The position numbers were made by a program, and so were the translations under genes. A DNA stretch of 6,635 bases from Pseudomonadota bacterium. Lineage in GTDB: Bacteria; Pseudomonadota; Alphaproteobacteria; Rhizobiales; Devosiaceae. The notes below the pieces were generated by a model. It worked only from the letters and a program-made list of their open reading frames with translations. It had not been told where the DNA came from and did no database searches. Every line of letters begins with the position of its first letter. Positions within the stretch are counted from its first letter, which is position 1. Location: the NCBI GenBank assembly GCA_023436745.1, contig JAEZHZ010000013.1, forward strand, positions 1-6,635, written 5' to 3'. Positions 1 through 5,227 of the stretch are shown in pieces.

Positions 1-2
1 GA

Positions 3-59
3 CGGGCCGATCGGATCGTGACGCTGAAGGGCGGGCTGGTCGTCGATCACCAGCTGTAG
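3..59 (+). CDS. C-terminal end of a probable ABC-transporter ATP-binding protein (5' truncated by window)
   Basis: The frame reads RADRIVTLKGGLVVDHQL and ends at TAG 57-59; the start lies outside the window. The pattern 'R-A-D-R-I-V-x-L-x-x-G-x-(I/V)-V' resembles the segment after the H-loop in many ABC ATPases, especially the LolD/MacB export type, where it follows 'H(D/N)xxxAxxA'. If so, the protein would hydrolyse ATP at the inner face of the membrane to drive a partner permease. No Walker A, signature, Walker B or H-loop is visible, because only 18 codons are present. The call therefore rests on a short C-terminal resemblance, and the substrate cannot be judged. Confidence 0.5.
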   Translation, partial: RADRIVTLKGGLVVDHQL

Positions 60-77
60 CAACCTAATCGCAGCGCC

Positions 78-105
78 CGCGGTTGATCCCTAGAGGAGAA
101 CCGCG
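78..105 (+). promoter_or_regulatory. Inverted repeat / RNA hairpin enclosing the ribosome binding site of the 106-177 ORF
   Basis: CGCGGTT (78-84) is exactly complementary to AACCGCG (99-105), a 7-bp stem. Inside it, TCC (87-89) can pair with GGA (95-97), leaving a five-base CTAGA loop. The 3' arm ends one base before the ATG at 106, and the Shine-Dalgarno AGAGGAG (92-98) lies in the enclosed segment, partly paired. In RNA this would be expected to limit ribosome access. There is no T-tract after the 3' arm on either strand, so it does not look like a standard intrinsic terminator. A DNA operator is another possibility. The pairing is seen directly; the regulatory role is inferred. Confidence 0.45.
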
Positions 106-177
106 ATGACGCTGCTGATGATTGTCGGCACCATGGTGGTGCTCGGCGTTGTGACCTCGACTTTTCACCGCGCGTGA
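106..177 (+). CDS. Possible small single-pass membrane protein, 23 aa
   Basis: An ATG at 106 is preceded by a strong Shine-Dalgarno, AGAGGAG (92-98), with 7-nt spacing, and opens a 23-codon frame ending TGA 175-177. The peptide is MTLLMIVGTMVVLGVVTSTF followed by HRA. Residues 2-17 are almost wholly hydrophobic, enough for one transmembrane helix, and the tail is short and basic, consistent with an N-out, C-in orientation. It lies 46 bases after the ABC-ATPase-like stop on the same strand, so it could be co-transcribed with that gene, and ends 4 bases before the convergent HIT gene. I do not recognise a family. A good ribosome site plus a membrane-helix composition favours a real gene, but an ORF this short can occur by chance. 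Confidence 0.45.
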   Translation: MTLLMIVGTMVVLGVVTSTFHRA

Positions 178-181
178 GCGC

Positions 182-598
182 CTAGAGAGCCTCGGCGACT
201 GCCTTGGCAAGAGCGGCGAGTTCCGCGTCGTCCGCCTTCCCGCCGGCGTGTGCGCCTAGTGGGGTGCCTTCGTAGACCGGGATCAGGTGGAAGTGCAGGT
301 GAAAGACCGTCTGGCCCGCCGGAGCCTCATTGAACTGGGCGAGACGCATGCCGTCGGCTCCGGTGACTTTCTGCAAGGCTATGGCGACCCGCTGAACCAG
401 AGGCATCACAGCTGACAGAGTCGCCGGGTCGGCATCCAGCAGGTTGCGCGAGGCGGCCTTGGGAAGCACCAGGGTGTGCCCCCGCGACTGAGGGAAGAGG
501 TCCATCATCACGAGGGCGACGTCGTCCTCGTAGACCTTGTGGGCCGGGAGTTCGCCGCGCAGGATCCTGCCGAATATGTTGCTGGGGTCGTAGCTCAT
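182..598 (-). CDS. HIT (histidine triad) family protein, probable nucleotide hydrolase
   Basis: This 138-residue protein has the normal length for a bacterial HIT-domain enzyme. The N-terminus has the typical 'NIF-x-(K/R)-I-x-x-G-E-(I/L)-P' opening (residues 7-18), then 'VYEDD' (22-26) and 'PQSRGHTLVLPK' (36-47). The catalytic region is AGQTVFHLHFHLIP (94-107), containing the triad H100-x-H102-x-H104. By family precedent H102 is the nucleophile that forms a nucleotidylated intermediate. Members hydrolyse nucleoside phosphoramidates or dinucleoside polyphosphates such as Ap4A in the cytoplasm; the exact substrate cannot be read from sequence. Its ATG (598-596) overlaps the stop of the upstream hydroxylase-SDR gene by four bases (ATGA), and no clear Shine-Dalgarno precedes it, so translation is probably coupled. 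It is the last gene of the minus-strand block. Confidence 0.93.
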   Translation of the reverse strand: MSYDPSNIFGRILRGELPAHKVYEDDVALVMMDLFPQSRGHTLVLPKAASRNLLDADPATLSAVMPLVQRVAIALQKVTGADGMRLAQFNEAPAGQTVFHLHFHLIPVYEGTPLGAHAGGKADDAELAALAKAVAEAL

Positions 599-1728
599 GA
601 AGTCACGCTCGCTGGCTTGAGATCGTCGGGCTGGCCCTTCTGGAAATAGCGGAAGCGGAAATAGTTCAACACCGCAAGCCCCGTCAACGTGACCGGCACG
701 TAGCGGAAGCCCCGCCGGATGAAGAACAGGGCAATCCGAACCGCGGTTTCTGCGGTCATTGCGCCCTTGCCCATGGCCGACGTGAAGGACGACGGCACGA
801 TGTGGCGGTAGATGAGGTCGTTGGAGCGATAGAATTGCCGCGCCTTGAGGGCGTAGGCGCGCTTGGAGGCCGAGTAGTCCCTGAGTTCGTCCATGCCCAT
901 GTCGCCATGGAACTCGACCTCAGAGCCGACCGCCCACACTTCGGGAGCGGTGAGGCGGGTCTTGCCGAGGTCCGAGAAGAGCTCCACCAGGTCCCGGAAG
1001 GTGACGTAGTTGGCGTTCCAGCAGTCGTCCGTCTTGGCGCCATGGGCGAGGATCAGCACGTCTGCGCGTTCCAGCTTCTCGCGCATGCGGTCATAGTAGC
1101 CCGGTGCGAAGTCGACGCCCGATCGGGCGGTCTCCACAATGGCGCCGGCCTTCTTCAACTGTTCCACCATGGCGCCGCCGAACGCGCCGCCTGCACCCGT
1201 GACGAGGAACCGGCGTCCCTCTATCTGGCAGCCGGTGCCGAAGATGAGGTCGAAAGCGTTCGAGAACGACGAAAAGAAGCTGTTCGGGTAGACGTGGTGC
1301 ATGGCGTGGTAATTGTTGTCCACCCAGAGGCGGCCCTGCTGTCCGCCGACGCGATCCATGGCCATGTGGTTAAAATCGATGCCTTCTTCGCGGAGCGTCA
1401 GCACCAGCATGACCGTGCGGATGACCGCCACCAGCGCGACCGGTTCCCACGGCAGGACGAACAGGAATACCAGTGTGCCGAGCATGGACGTCACGTACTC
1501 TGGCAGCACGTGAAGCCAGATGTTTGCGCGCACGTAGGCCGGGTTCACCTGCATGTCCATGCCGAGGAACTTGTGGTGCACCCAGTGCCAGGAGGAGAAG
1601 CGCCGCAGCAGCGGGTTTGAGGATTTCTCCCAGCGGTGCAGTGCCCAGTGCAGCGCATCGAAAAGTGCCGTCGAGACAATGAAGACCAAGGCGGCCTGAA
1701 GGGCGAAGACTACGATTCCCAAGATCAT
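595..1728 (-). CDS. Fused membrane fatty-acid-hydroxylase / sterol-desaturase-type domain and short-chain dehydrogenase (377 aa)
   Basis: Two domains lie in one frame. Residues 1-165 form a di-iron membrane hydroxylase of the fatty-acid-hydroxylase superfamily. Its histidine clusters are H27xxxH31, H48xxH51H52, H73 and H121, and H141xxH144H145, with hydrophobic segments near 3-22 and 82-110. Residues 172-377 resemble a short-chain dehydrogenase: the nucleotide-binding turn TGAGGAFG (177-184; the usual second glycine is Ala182), LAHG (227-230) where NNAG is typical, and a Y285xxxK289 catalytic pair with S269 as a candidate partner. The layout matches the family annotated as bifunctional sterol desaturase/short-chain dehydrogenase, which I recall mainly from cyanobacteria. 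Substrate and reaction are unknown; a lipid, carotenoid or hopanoid hydroxylated and then oxidised is a guess. The only in-frame ATG with no stop upstream is at 1728, and its ribosome site is weak. The gene sits 45 bases after the acyltransferase gene and overlaps the HIT gene by 4. Confidence 0.88.
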   Translation of the reverse strand: MILGIVVFALQAALVFIVSTALFDALHWALHRWEKSSNPLLRRFSSWHWVHHKFLGMDMQVNPAYVRANIWLHVLPEYVTSMLGTLVFLFVLPWEPVALVAVIRTVMLVLTLREEGIDFNHMAMDRVGGQQGRLWVDNNYHAMHHVYPNSFFSSFSNAFDLIFGTGCQIEGRRFLVTGAGGAFGGAMVEQLKKAGAIVETARSGVDFAPGYYDRMREKLERADVLILAHGAKTDDCWNANYVTFRDLVELFSDLGKTRLTAPEVWAVGSEVEFHGDMGMDELRDYSASKRAYALKARQFYRSNDLIYRHIVPSSFTSAMGKGAMTAETAVRIALFFIRRGFRYVPVTLTGLAVLNYFRFRYFQKGQPDDLKPASVTS

Positions 1729-1773
1729 AATCCGTCATAACCCGCGTTCATCGGCGGGGAAAGCGGCGATGGT

Positions 1774-3009
1774 CTACTGCTTCCGTTCGCCGCGTCGGAA
1801 GGGGGTGTATGTCTCCAGAACCTCCTGCGACTCGAGCACGGCTTCGCGCTCATGGTCGAGGTGATCGGCGACGGCTCGCCGCAGGCCGGGATGGGCGATC
1901 CAGTGAGTCGAATGGGTGGAAACCGGCACATAGCCCCGAGCGAGCTTGTGCTCGCCCTGGGCGCCTGCCTCAACCACTTCGAGCTTGTGGGCGATAGCGA
2001 AGTCGATCGCCTGATAGTAGCAGACCTCGAAGTGGAGGAAGGGCACGTTCCTGGTCGACCCCCAGTTGCGGCCGTAGAGCCGGTCGCTGCCGATGAAGTT
2101 GATCGCGCCGGCAATCGGCTGGGGACCGTCATAGGCGAGGATCAACAGCGTACGGTCAGCCATGCTGGCGCCGATGCGGGAGAAGAACTCGCGGTTGAGA
2201 TAGGGGCGCCCCCACTTGCGGGCACCCGTATCCTCGTAGAACTCATAGAACGCGTCCCAGTGCTCCTCGCGAATATCGCTGCCGGTGAGCCAGCGGATGG
2301 TCAGTCCATCTGCAAGCGCGTCGCGGCGTTCCCGCCGGATGGTCTTGCGCTTTCGCGACGACAGGCTCTCAAGGAACTCCTCGAAATTGGAGAAGCCGTC
2401 GTTGACCCAGTGGAACTGCGTGTCGATGCGGTGCAGCCAGCCTGCGGCCCCCATCGCGGTTGCCTGCTCCTCCGGAACAAAGGTTGCGTGCACGGAGGAG
2501 GCGTCGCGCTGGACCGCCAGCTGCTGCGCCGCCGAGAGCAGGGCAGGGGCTGCCCCGGGCGCTCCAAGCAGCTTGGGCGCCGTTGCCGGTGTGAAGGGGA
2601 CGGAGCACTGCAGCTTGGGATAGTAGCTGCCGCCGGCGCGTTCGAAGGCGTTGGCCCAGCCGTGGTCGAACACGTACTCGCCCATCGAGTGGGACTTGAG
2701 AAAGAGCGGCATCAGGCCCACCGGCACGCCCTCTTCGTCCGACACCAGGATATGCTGCGGTTGCCACCCCGTACGCGCCGTGGCGCAACGGGACTGCTCC
2801 AACGCGAGGAAAAAGGCGTGGTCGAGAAAGGGGTTGTCCGGCCGCCCGTCTGTGGATGGCACAAGACTGTTCCAGGTGGCGGCCGGAATGTCGGCCGTCG
2901 CCGGGTAGACGGTTGCGGTGAAGCCGCTGGGCAAGGTCGGGATCGGAGCCTTAAGGAACACTCGGTGCGATATGGGGCCAGGCGGCCTCAGCTTCAACAC
3001 TGAACCCAA
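1774..3009 (-). CDS. FemAB-like / COG3146 predicted N-acyltransferase (GNAT fold, former DUF482)
   Basis: The protein is about 400 residues and matches the family often named 'peptidoglycan biosynthesis/recognition FemAB-like' or GNAT N-acetyltransferase (PF04339). Recognisable blocks are W46..NPFLDHAFFLALE (59-71), the 'LKSHSMGEYVFDHGWANAFERAGG' region (104-127), 'YYPKLQCSVPFTP' (129-141), 'GRNWG' (313-317) and the C-terminal signature 'FEVCYYQAIDFAI' (327-339) with 'GAQGEHKLARGY' (349-360). It should be a soluble acyl- or aminoacyl-transferase; the acceptor is undetermined despite the envelope-related name. The frame has no ATG before residue 100, and a TGA at 3024-3022 limits the 5' end. 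The start must therefore be non-ATG: TTG 3009 (used here), GTG 3000, or further in, since the conserved region begins near residue 30. A GGAG at 3016-3013 is 3 nt from TTG 3009 and 12 nt from GTG 3000, and settles neither. Confidence 0.88.
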   Translation of the reverse strand: MGSVLKLRPPGPISHRVFLKAPIPTLPSGFTATVYPATADIPAATWNSLVPSTDGRPDNPFLDHAFFLALEQSRCATARTGWQPQHILVSDEEGVPVGLMPLFLKSHSMGEYVFDHGWANAFERAGGSYYPKLQCSVPFTPATAPKLLGAPGAAPALLSAAQQLAVQRDASSVHATFVPEEQATAMGAAGWLHRIDTQFHWVNDGFSNFEEFLESLSSRKRKTIRRERRDALADGLTIRWLTGSDIREEHWDAFYEFYEDTGARKWGRPYLNREFFSRIGASMADRTLLILAYDGPQPIAGAINFIGSDRLYGRNWGSTRNVPFLHFEVCYYQAIDFAIAHKLEVVEAGAQGEHKLARGYVPVSTHSTHWIAHPGLRRAVADHLDHEREAVLESQEVLETYTPFRRGERKQ

Positions 3010-3077
3010 AGGCTCCGGCTGTCACCGGTTTCCTTGCACCTTCTCCGGAACTTGATCCGTCGGCTTCGGGGTGCCGG

Positions 3078-3539
3078 TCACGCCACCTCGATGACGGCAT
3101 CGATCTCCACTGCGGCGCCGAGCGGCAGCGCCACCACACCGAACGCAGCGCGGGCGTGCTTGCCCTTGTCGCCAAGGACGCCGACGAGCAGGTTCGATGC
3201 GCCGTTGGCGACCAGGTGCTGTTCGGTAAAGTCCGGGGCGGAGGCCACCAGCACCGTCAGCTTCAGGACCTGCTTGATTTCCGAGAGGGGAATGCCCGCG
3301 GAATGCACCACCTGGGAGAGGATGTTGACGGCGGCGAGCTCGGCGGCGTTGCCGCCCTGCTGCACGTTCATGGTGTCGCCCAGCCGGCCGCCGACAACCC
3401 CGTTCTCGCCGGAAGAGATCTGGCCGGACACGTAGAGCAGGTTCCCCGAGCGGGTGACGGGAACGTAGCTTGCCACCGGGGCCTTCGGCATCGGCAGCTC
3501 ATAGCCGTACTCGCGCAGCTTATCGATCGGGTTGGTCAT
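3078..3539 (-). CDS. RidA family (YjgF/YER057c/UK114) protein, 153 aa
   Basis: Residues 25-153 cover the whole RidA fold, including 'SGNLLYVSGQISSG' (31-44) and 'GKHARAAFGVVALPLGAAVEIDAVIEV' (126-152). R130 and E145 fall 15 residues apart, the same spacing as Arg105 and Glu120 of Salmonella RidA, which bind and activate imine/enamine substrates. A deaminase role, destroying reactive 2-aminoacrylate-type intermediates from PLP enzymes, is therefore plausible. The protein is about 25 residues longer than canonical RidA because of an N-terminal lead. That lead and the sequence style suit the paralogous subgroup of 150-155 aa rather than housekeeping RidA, so the physiological substrate is uncertain. 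The ATG (3539-3537) overlaps the dinB stop by four bases and has an AAAAGG ribosome site (3554-3549) inside the dinB tail. Confidence 0.92.
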   Translation of the reverse strand: MTNPIDKLREYGYELPMPKAPVASYVPVTRSGNLLYVSGQISSGENGVVGGRLGDTMNVQQGGNAAELAAVNILSQVVHSAGIPLSEIKQVLKLTVLVASAPDFTEQHLVANGASNLLVGVLGDKGKHARAAFGVVALPLGAAVEIDAVIEVA

Positions 3540-4849
3540 CGTGTCTTGCCTTTTATGTTGTCGTCATCTGCCGGTTTTTCCGGCTTGGGCGCGTAGAGCT
3601 TGCCGCGAACCACCGCCTCGCGCCCGAATCGGGACCGGACGCGGTCCATGGCGCGCTCGGCAGCCGCGCGTCGTGCCACGGCGGGCTCCAGCAGATCCAC
3701 CGGGTCCTGCCCATCGGACTCGTCGAGCCCGGAGAGCCCGATCCCGATGAGGCGATAAGCGGTGCCATCTGCCTCACGCTCCAGCAAGCTCCGGCCCGTG
3801 TCGTAAAGTACTCCGGCGAGTTGTGTCGGCATCATCAGGTGGCGGGCACGGGTGCGCAAGCGAAAACCGGCCGACTTGAGCTTGAGGGTGACGGTGTCGC
3901 CGACCAGCCCCTTCGCCTTTACCCGCTCGGAAAGTCGCTCGGCAAGCTCCAGCAGTTCCCGAGAGAGCGCGTCCAGATCGCTGATGTCGCTGTTGAATGT
4001 GTTCTCGGCTGAGATGGTCTTCATCTCACTGTCGACCGAGACGGGGCGGCTATCCTCTCCGCGGGCGAGGCGGGACAGCCGCGCGCCGCTTTCGCCGTAG
4101 CGGCGGATGAGAGTGACGGGATCTTCTGCCTGCAACTGGCCGATGGTCATGAAGCCATCGCGCCTGAGGGTCTCGGCGAACACCTTGCCCACGCCGTAGA
4201 TCATGGTGATCGGCTTCGATGCGAGAAACTCCAGGGTCTCGGCCGCGCCAATCACGGCGAAGCCCCGAGGCTTGTCGAGGTCAGACGCGATCTTGGCCAG
4301 GAACTTGTTGTGGCTGAGTCCCACAGAGGCGGTCACGCCGAGCTCCGTCTCAACCCGGCGGGCGAACCGCGCCAGCACCAGGGCGGGTGGAGAGCGGTGA
4401 AGGGCCTGCGTGCCGCGAAGGTCAAGGAAGGCCTCATCGATGGAGAGCGGCTCCACCAGTGGGGTCAGTTCGTCCATCAGGCGCCGGATCTGGCGGCTCA
4501 CCTCGACGTACTTCGCCATGTTCGGCTTGATGATCACCGCATCGGGGCAGAGCTCGCGCGCCTTGAACATGGGCATCGCCGAGCGGACACCGGACTGTCG
4601 CGCGATATAGCAGCAGGTGGACACGACGCCGCGGACACCGCCGCCGATGATCAGCGGCTTGTCCCGGAGGCTTGGGTCATCACGCTTTTCCACCGAAGCG
4701 TAGAACGCGTCGCAATCGACGTGGGCTATGCCGAGGTCGAACAGTTCCGGGTGGCCGAACAGGCGGGGTGAGCCGCAGTTTCCGCAGCGAGCAGGGGGCG
4801 TTGCGGCGCTGCCGGCAGCAAGACAATCGCGGCAGAGCCAGCCGATCAC
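3536..4849 (-). CDS. dinB: DNA polymerase IV (Y-family) with N-terminal zinc-ribbon, alphaproteobacterial type
   Basis: This is an error-prone lesion-bypass polymerase of 437 residues from the GTG at 4849. The palm has HVDCDAFYASVE (43-54), with metal ligand D45 and steric-gate aromatic Y50, then LSIDEAFLD (135-143), with catalytic D138 and E139. SVGLSHNKFLAKIASDLDKP (175-194) and the helix-hairpin-helix YGVGKV (218-223) follow, with the little finger to about residue 380. Ahead of the palm is a CRDC...CGNC motif (C6, C9, C22, C25), a probable zinc-binding ribbon absent from E. coli Pol IV; I recall it in rhizobial DinB proteins. A classic C-terminal beta-clamp peptide is not evident. I chose GTG 4849 because it forms a GTGA overlap with the upstream stop. 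The longer GTG 4879 would add ten residues and overlap the DUF3572 gene by 34 bases. No LexA operator stands out upstream. Confidence 0.95.
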   Translation of the reverse strand: MIGWLCRDCLAAGSAATPPARCGNCGSPRLFGHPELFDLGIAHVDCDAFYASVEKRDDPSLRDKPLIIGGGVRGVVSTCCYIARQSGVRSAMPMFKARELCPDAVIIKPNMAKYVEVSRQIRRLMDELTPLVEPLSIDEAFLDLRGTQALHRSPPALVLARFARRVETELGVTASVGLSHNKFLAKIASDLDKPRGFAVIGAAETLEFLASKPITMIYGVGKVFAETLRRDGFMTIGQLQAEDPVTLIRRYGESGARLSRLARGEDSRPVSVDSEMKTISAENTFNSDISDLDALSRELLELAERLSERVKAKGLVGDTVTLKLKSAGFRLRTRARHLMMPTQLAGVLYDTGRSLLEREADGTAYRLIGIGLSGLDESDGQDPVDLLEPAVARRAAAERAMDRVRSRFGREAVVRGKLYAPKPEKPADDDNIKGKTR

Positions 4850-5130
4850 GACCAGTCCGACCGGTTCTGCTGGTGCCACACCTGCATGAACTGCTCAGGC
4901 GTTATGCCGGCATTGGCACACAGGGCGAGCAGAATCGGTTCGTTTGCGGCAAAATAGTCGACGAGCCCGCGCTGCAGGTCTGGTGAACCGACCGACCGGC
5001 GAAGGGCAACGGGGTCCAGTCCGGCAACCTGCATGAAAGCCATCAGTTCCTCCGGGTGTTCCGCGAGGAAGGCGAGGCAGGCATCGGCGAGCTCGGAAGC
5101 CCGAGGGTTGGCGGATTCTGAACGTGGCAC
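4846..5130 (-). CDS. DUF3572 family protein, 94 aa
   Basis: A small acidic, largely helical protein without signal peptide or membrane span. The features matching the DUF3572 family, which I know as an alphaproteobacterial group of about 90-100 residues, are 'ACLAFLAEHPEELMAFMQVAGLDP' (17-40), 'DYFAANEPILLALCANAGI' (58-76) and an aliphatic heptad-like spacing throughout. No catalytic motif is apparent, and the family has no assigned function that I know of. The start is a GTG at 5130 with only a weak TGAG ribosome site upstream. An ATG 11 bases further upstream is out of frame, so it cannot be the start. It is the first gene of the minus-strand block, its stop overlaps the dinB start, and it diverges from divK, so it probably sets the promoter for the whole block. 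Confidence 0.8.
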   Translation of the reverse strand: MPRSESANPRASELADACLAFLAEHPEELMAFMQVAGLDPVALRRSVGSPDLQRGLVDYFAANEPILLALCANAGITPEQFMQVWHQQNRSDWS

Positions 5131-5227
5131 TGCCGGCTCATTTGCGTTTTGTAAGAGATTGCATGCTAGCTGATGCCGGTCGCAAAGCGAAGCGCCACCA
5201 GCGCCTTACCGGCGCGAGGAAGGACCA
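5131..5227. promoter_or_regulatory. Divergent regulatory spacer between the DUF3572-dinB block and divK-pleD
   Basis: This 97-base spacer must serve promoters in both directions. On the plus strand, TTGCGT (5142-5147) and GCTAGC (5165-5170) are 17 bases apart. The second partly fits the Caulobacter housekeeping -10 consensus GCTANAWC, which would put a transcription start near 5177. GCTAGC is palindromic, so it could also contribute to the opposite promoter, but I find no convincing minus-strand -35. An inverted repeat, GCCGGT (5175-5180) and ACCGGC (5208-5213), would flank a short GCGC-CACCA-GCGC stem in the divK leader. The divK ribosome site is GAGGAAGGA (5216-5224). No CtrA box (TTAA-N7-TTAA) or LexA-like site is visible. 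Confidence 0.4.
5142..5170 (+). promoter_or_regulatory. Candidate housekeeping promoter for divK
   Basis: TTGCGT at 5142-5147 serves as -35 and GCTAGC at 5165-5170 as -10, with a 17-base spacer. GCTA matches the first half of the alphaproteobacterial -10 consensus; the second half fits poorly. The implied leader to the divK start is about 50 bases. This is motif matching by eye on a short region, so it is a weak call. Confidence 0.28.

Larger units (their letters stand above)
182..5130 (-). other. Probable six-gene transcription unit (DUF3572-dinB-ridA-acyltransferase-hydroxylase/SDR-HIT)
   Basis: All six minus-strand genes run the same way with junctions of -4, -4, 68, 45 and -4 bases. The three overlaps have stop and start codons sharing bases (GTGA at 4849-4846, ATGA at 3539-3536 and 598-595), the usual signature of translational coupling. 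The two short gaps (3010-3077 and 1729-1773) contain no hairpin-plus-T-tract. An internal promoter in the 68-base gap before the acyltransferase cannot be excluded. The products do not share an obvious pathway, so the operon may reflect co-expression convenience or a shared stress or growth signal rather than one process. Confidence 0.65.

Noticed and set aside
78..105. Intrinsic terminator for either the ABC gene or the HIT operon
   Set aside because: The stem is good, but no run of T follows it on either strand, and it leads directly into a start codon on the plus strand.
802..1620. Long plus-strand open frame of 272 codons opposite the hydroxylase-SDR gene
   Set aside because: The translation is rich in H, V, R and A with no recognisable domain. 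It is the antisense of a gene with clear family motifs, and long antisense frames are expected in high-GC DNA.
1852..3003. Plus-strand open frame of 383 codons opposite the acyltransferase gene
   Set aside because: It is a mirror of the real codon pattern on the minus strand, where the FemAB-like signature is unmistakable. The antisense protein has no motif or ribosome site.
4846..5130. Start of the DUF3572 gene at the ATG about 11 bases upstream of GTG 5130
   Set aside because: That ATG is out of frame with the DUF3572 reading frame.
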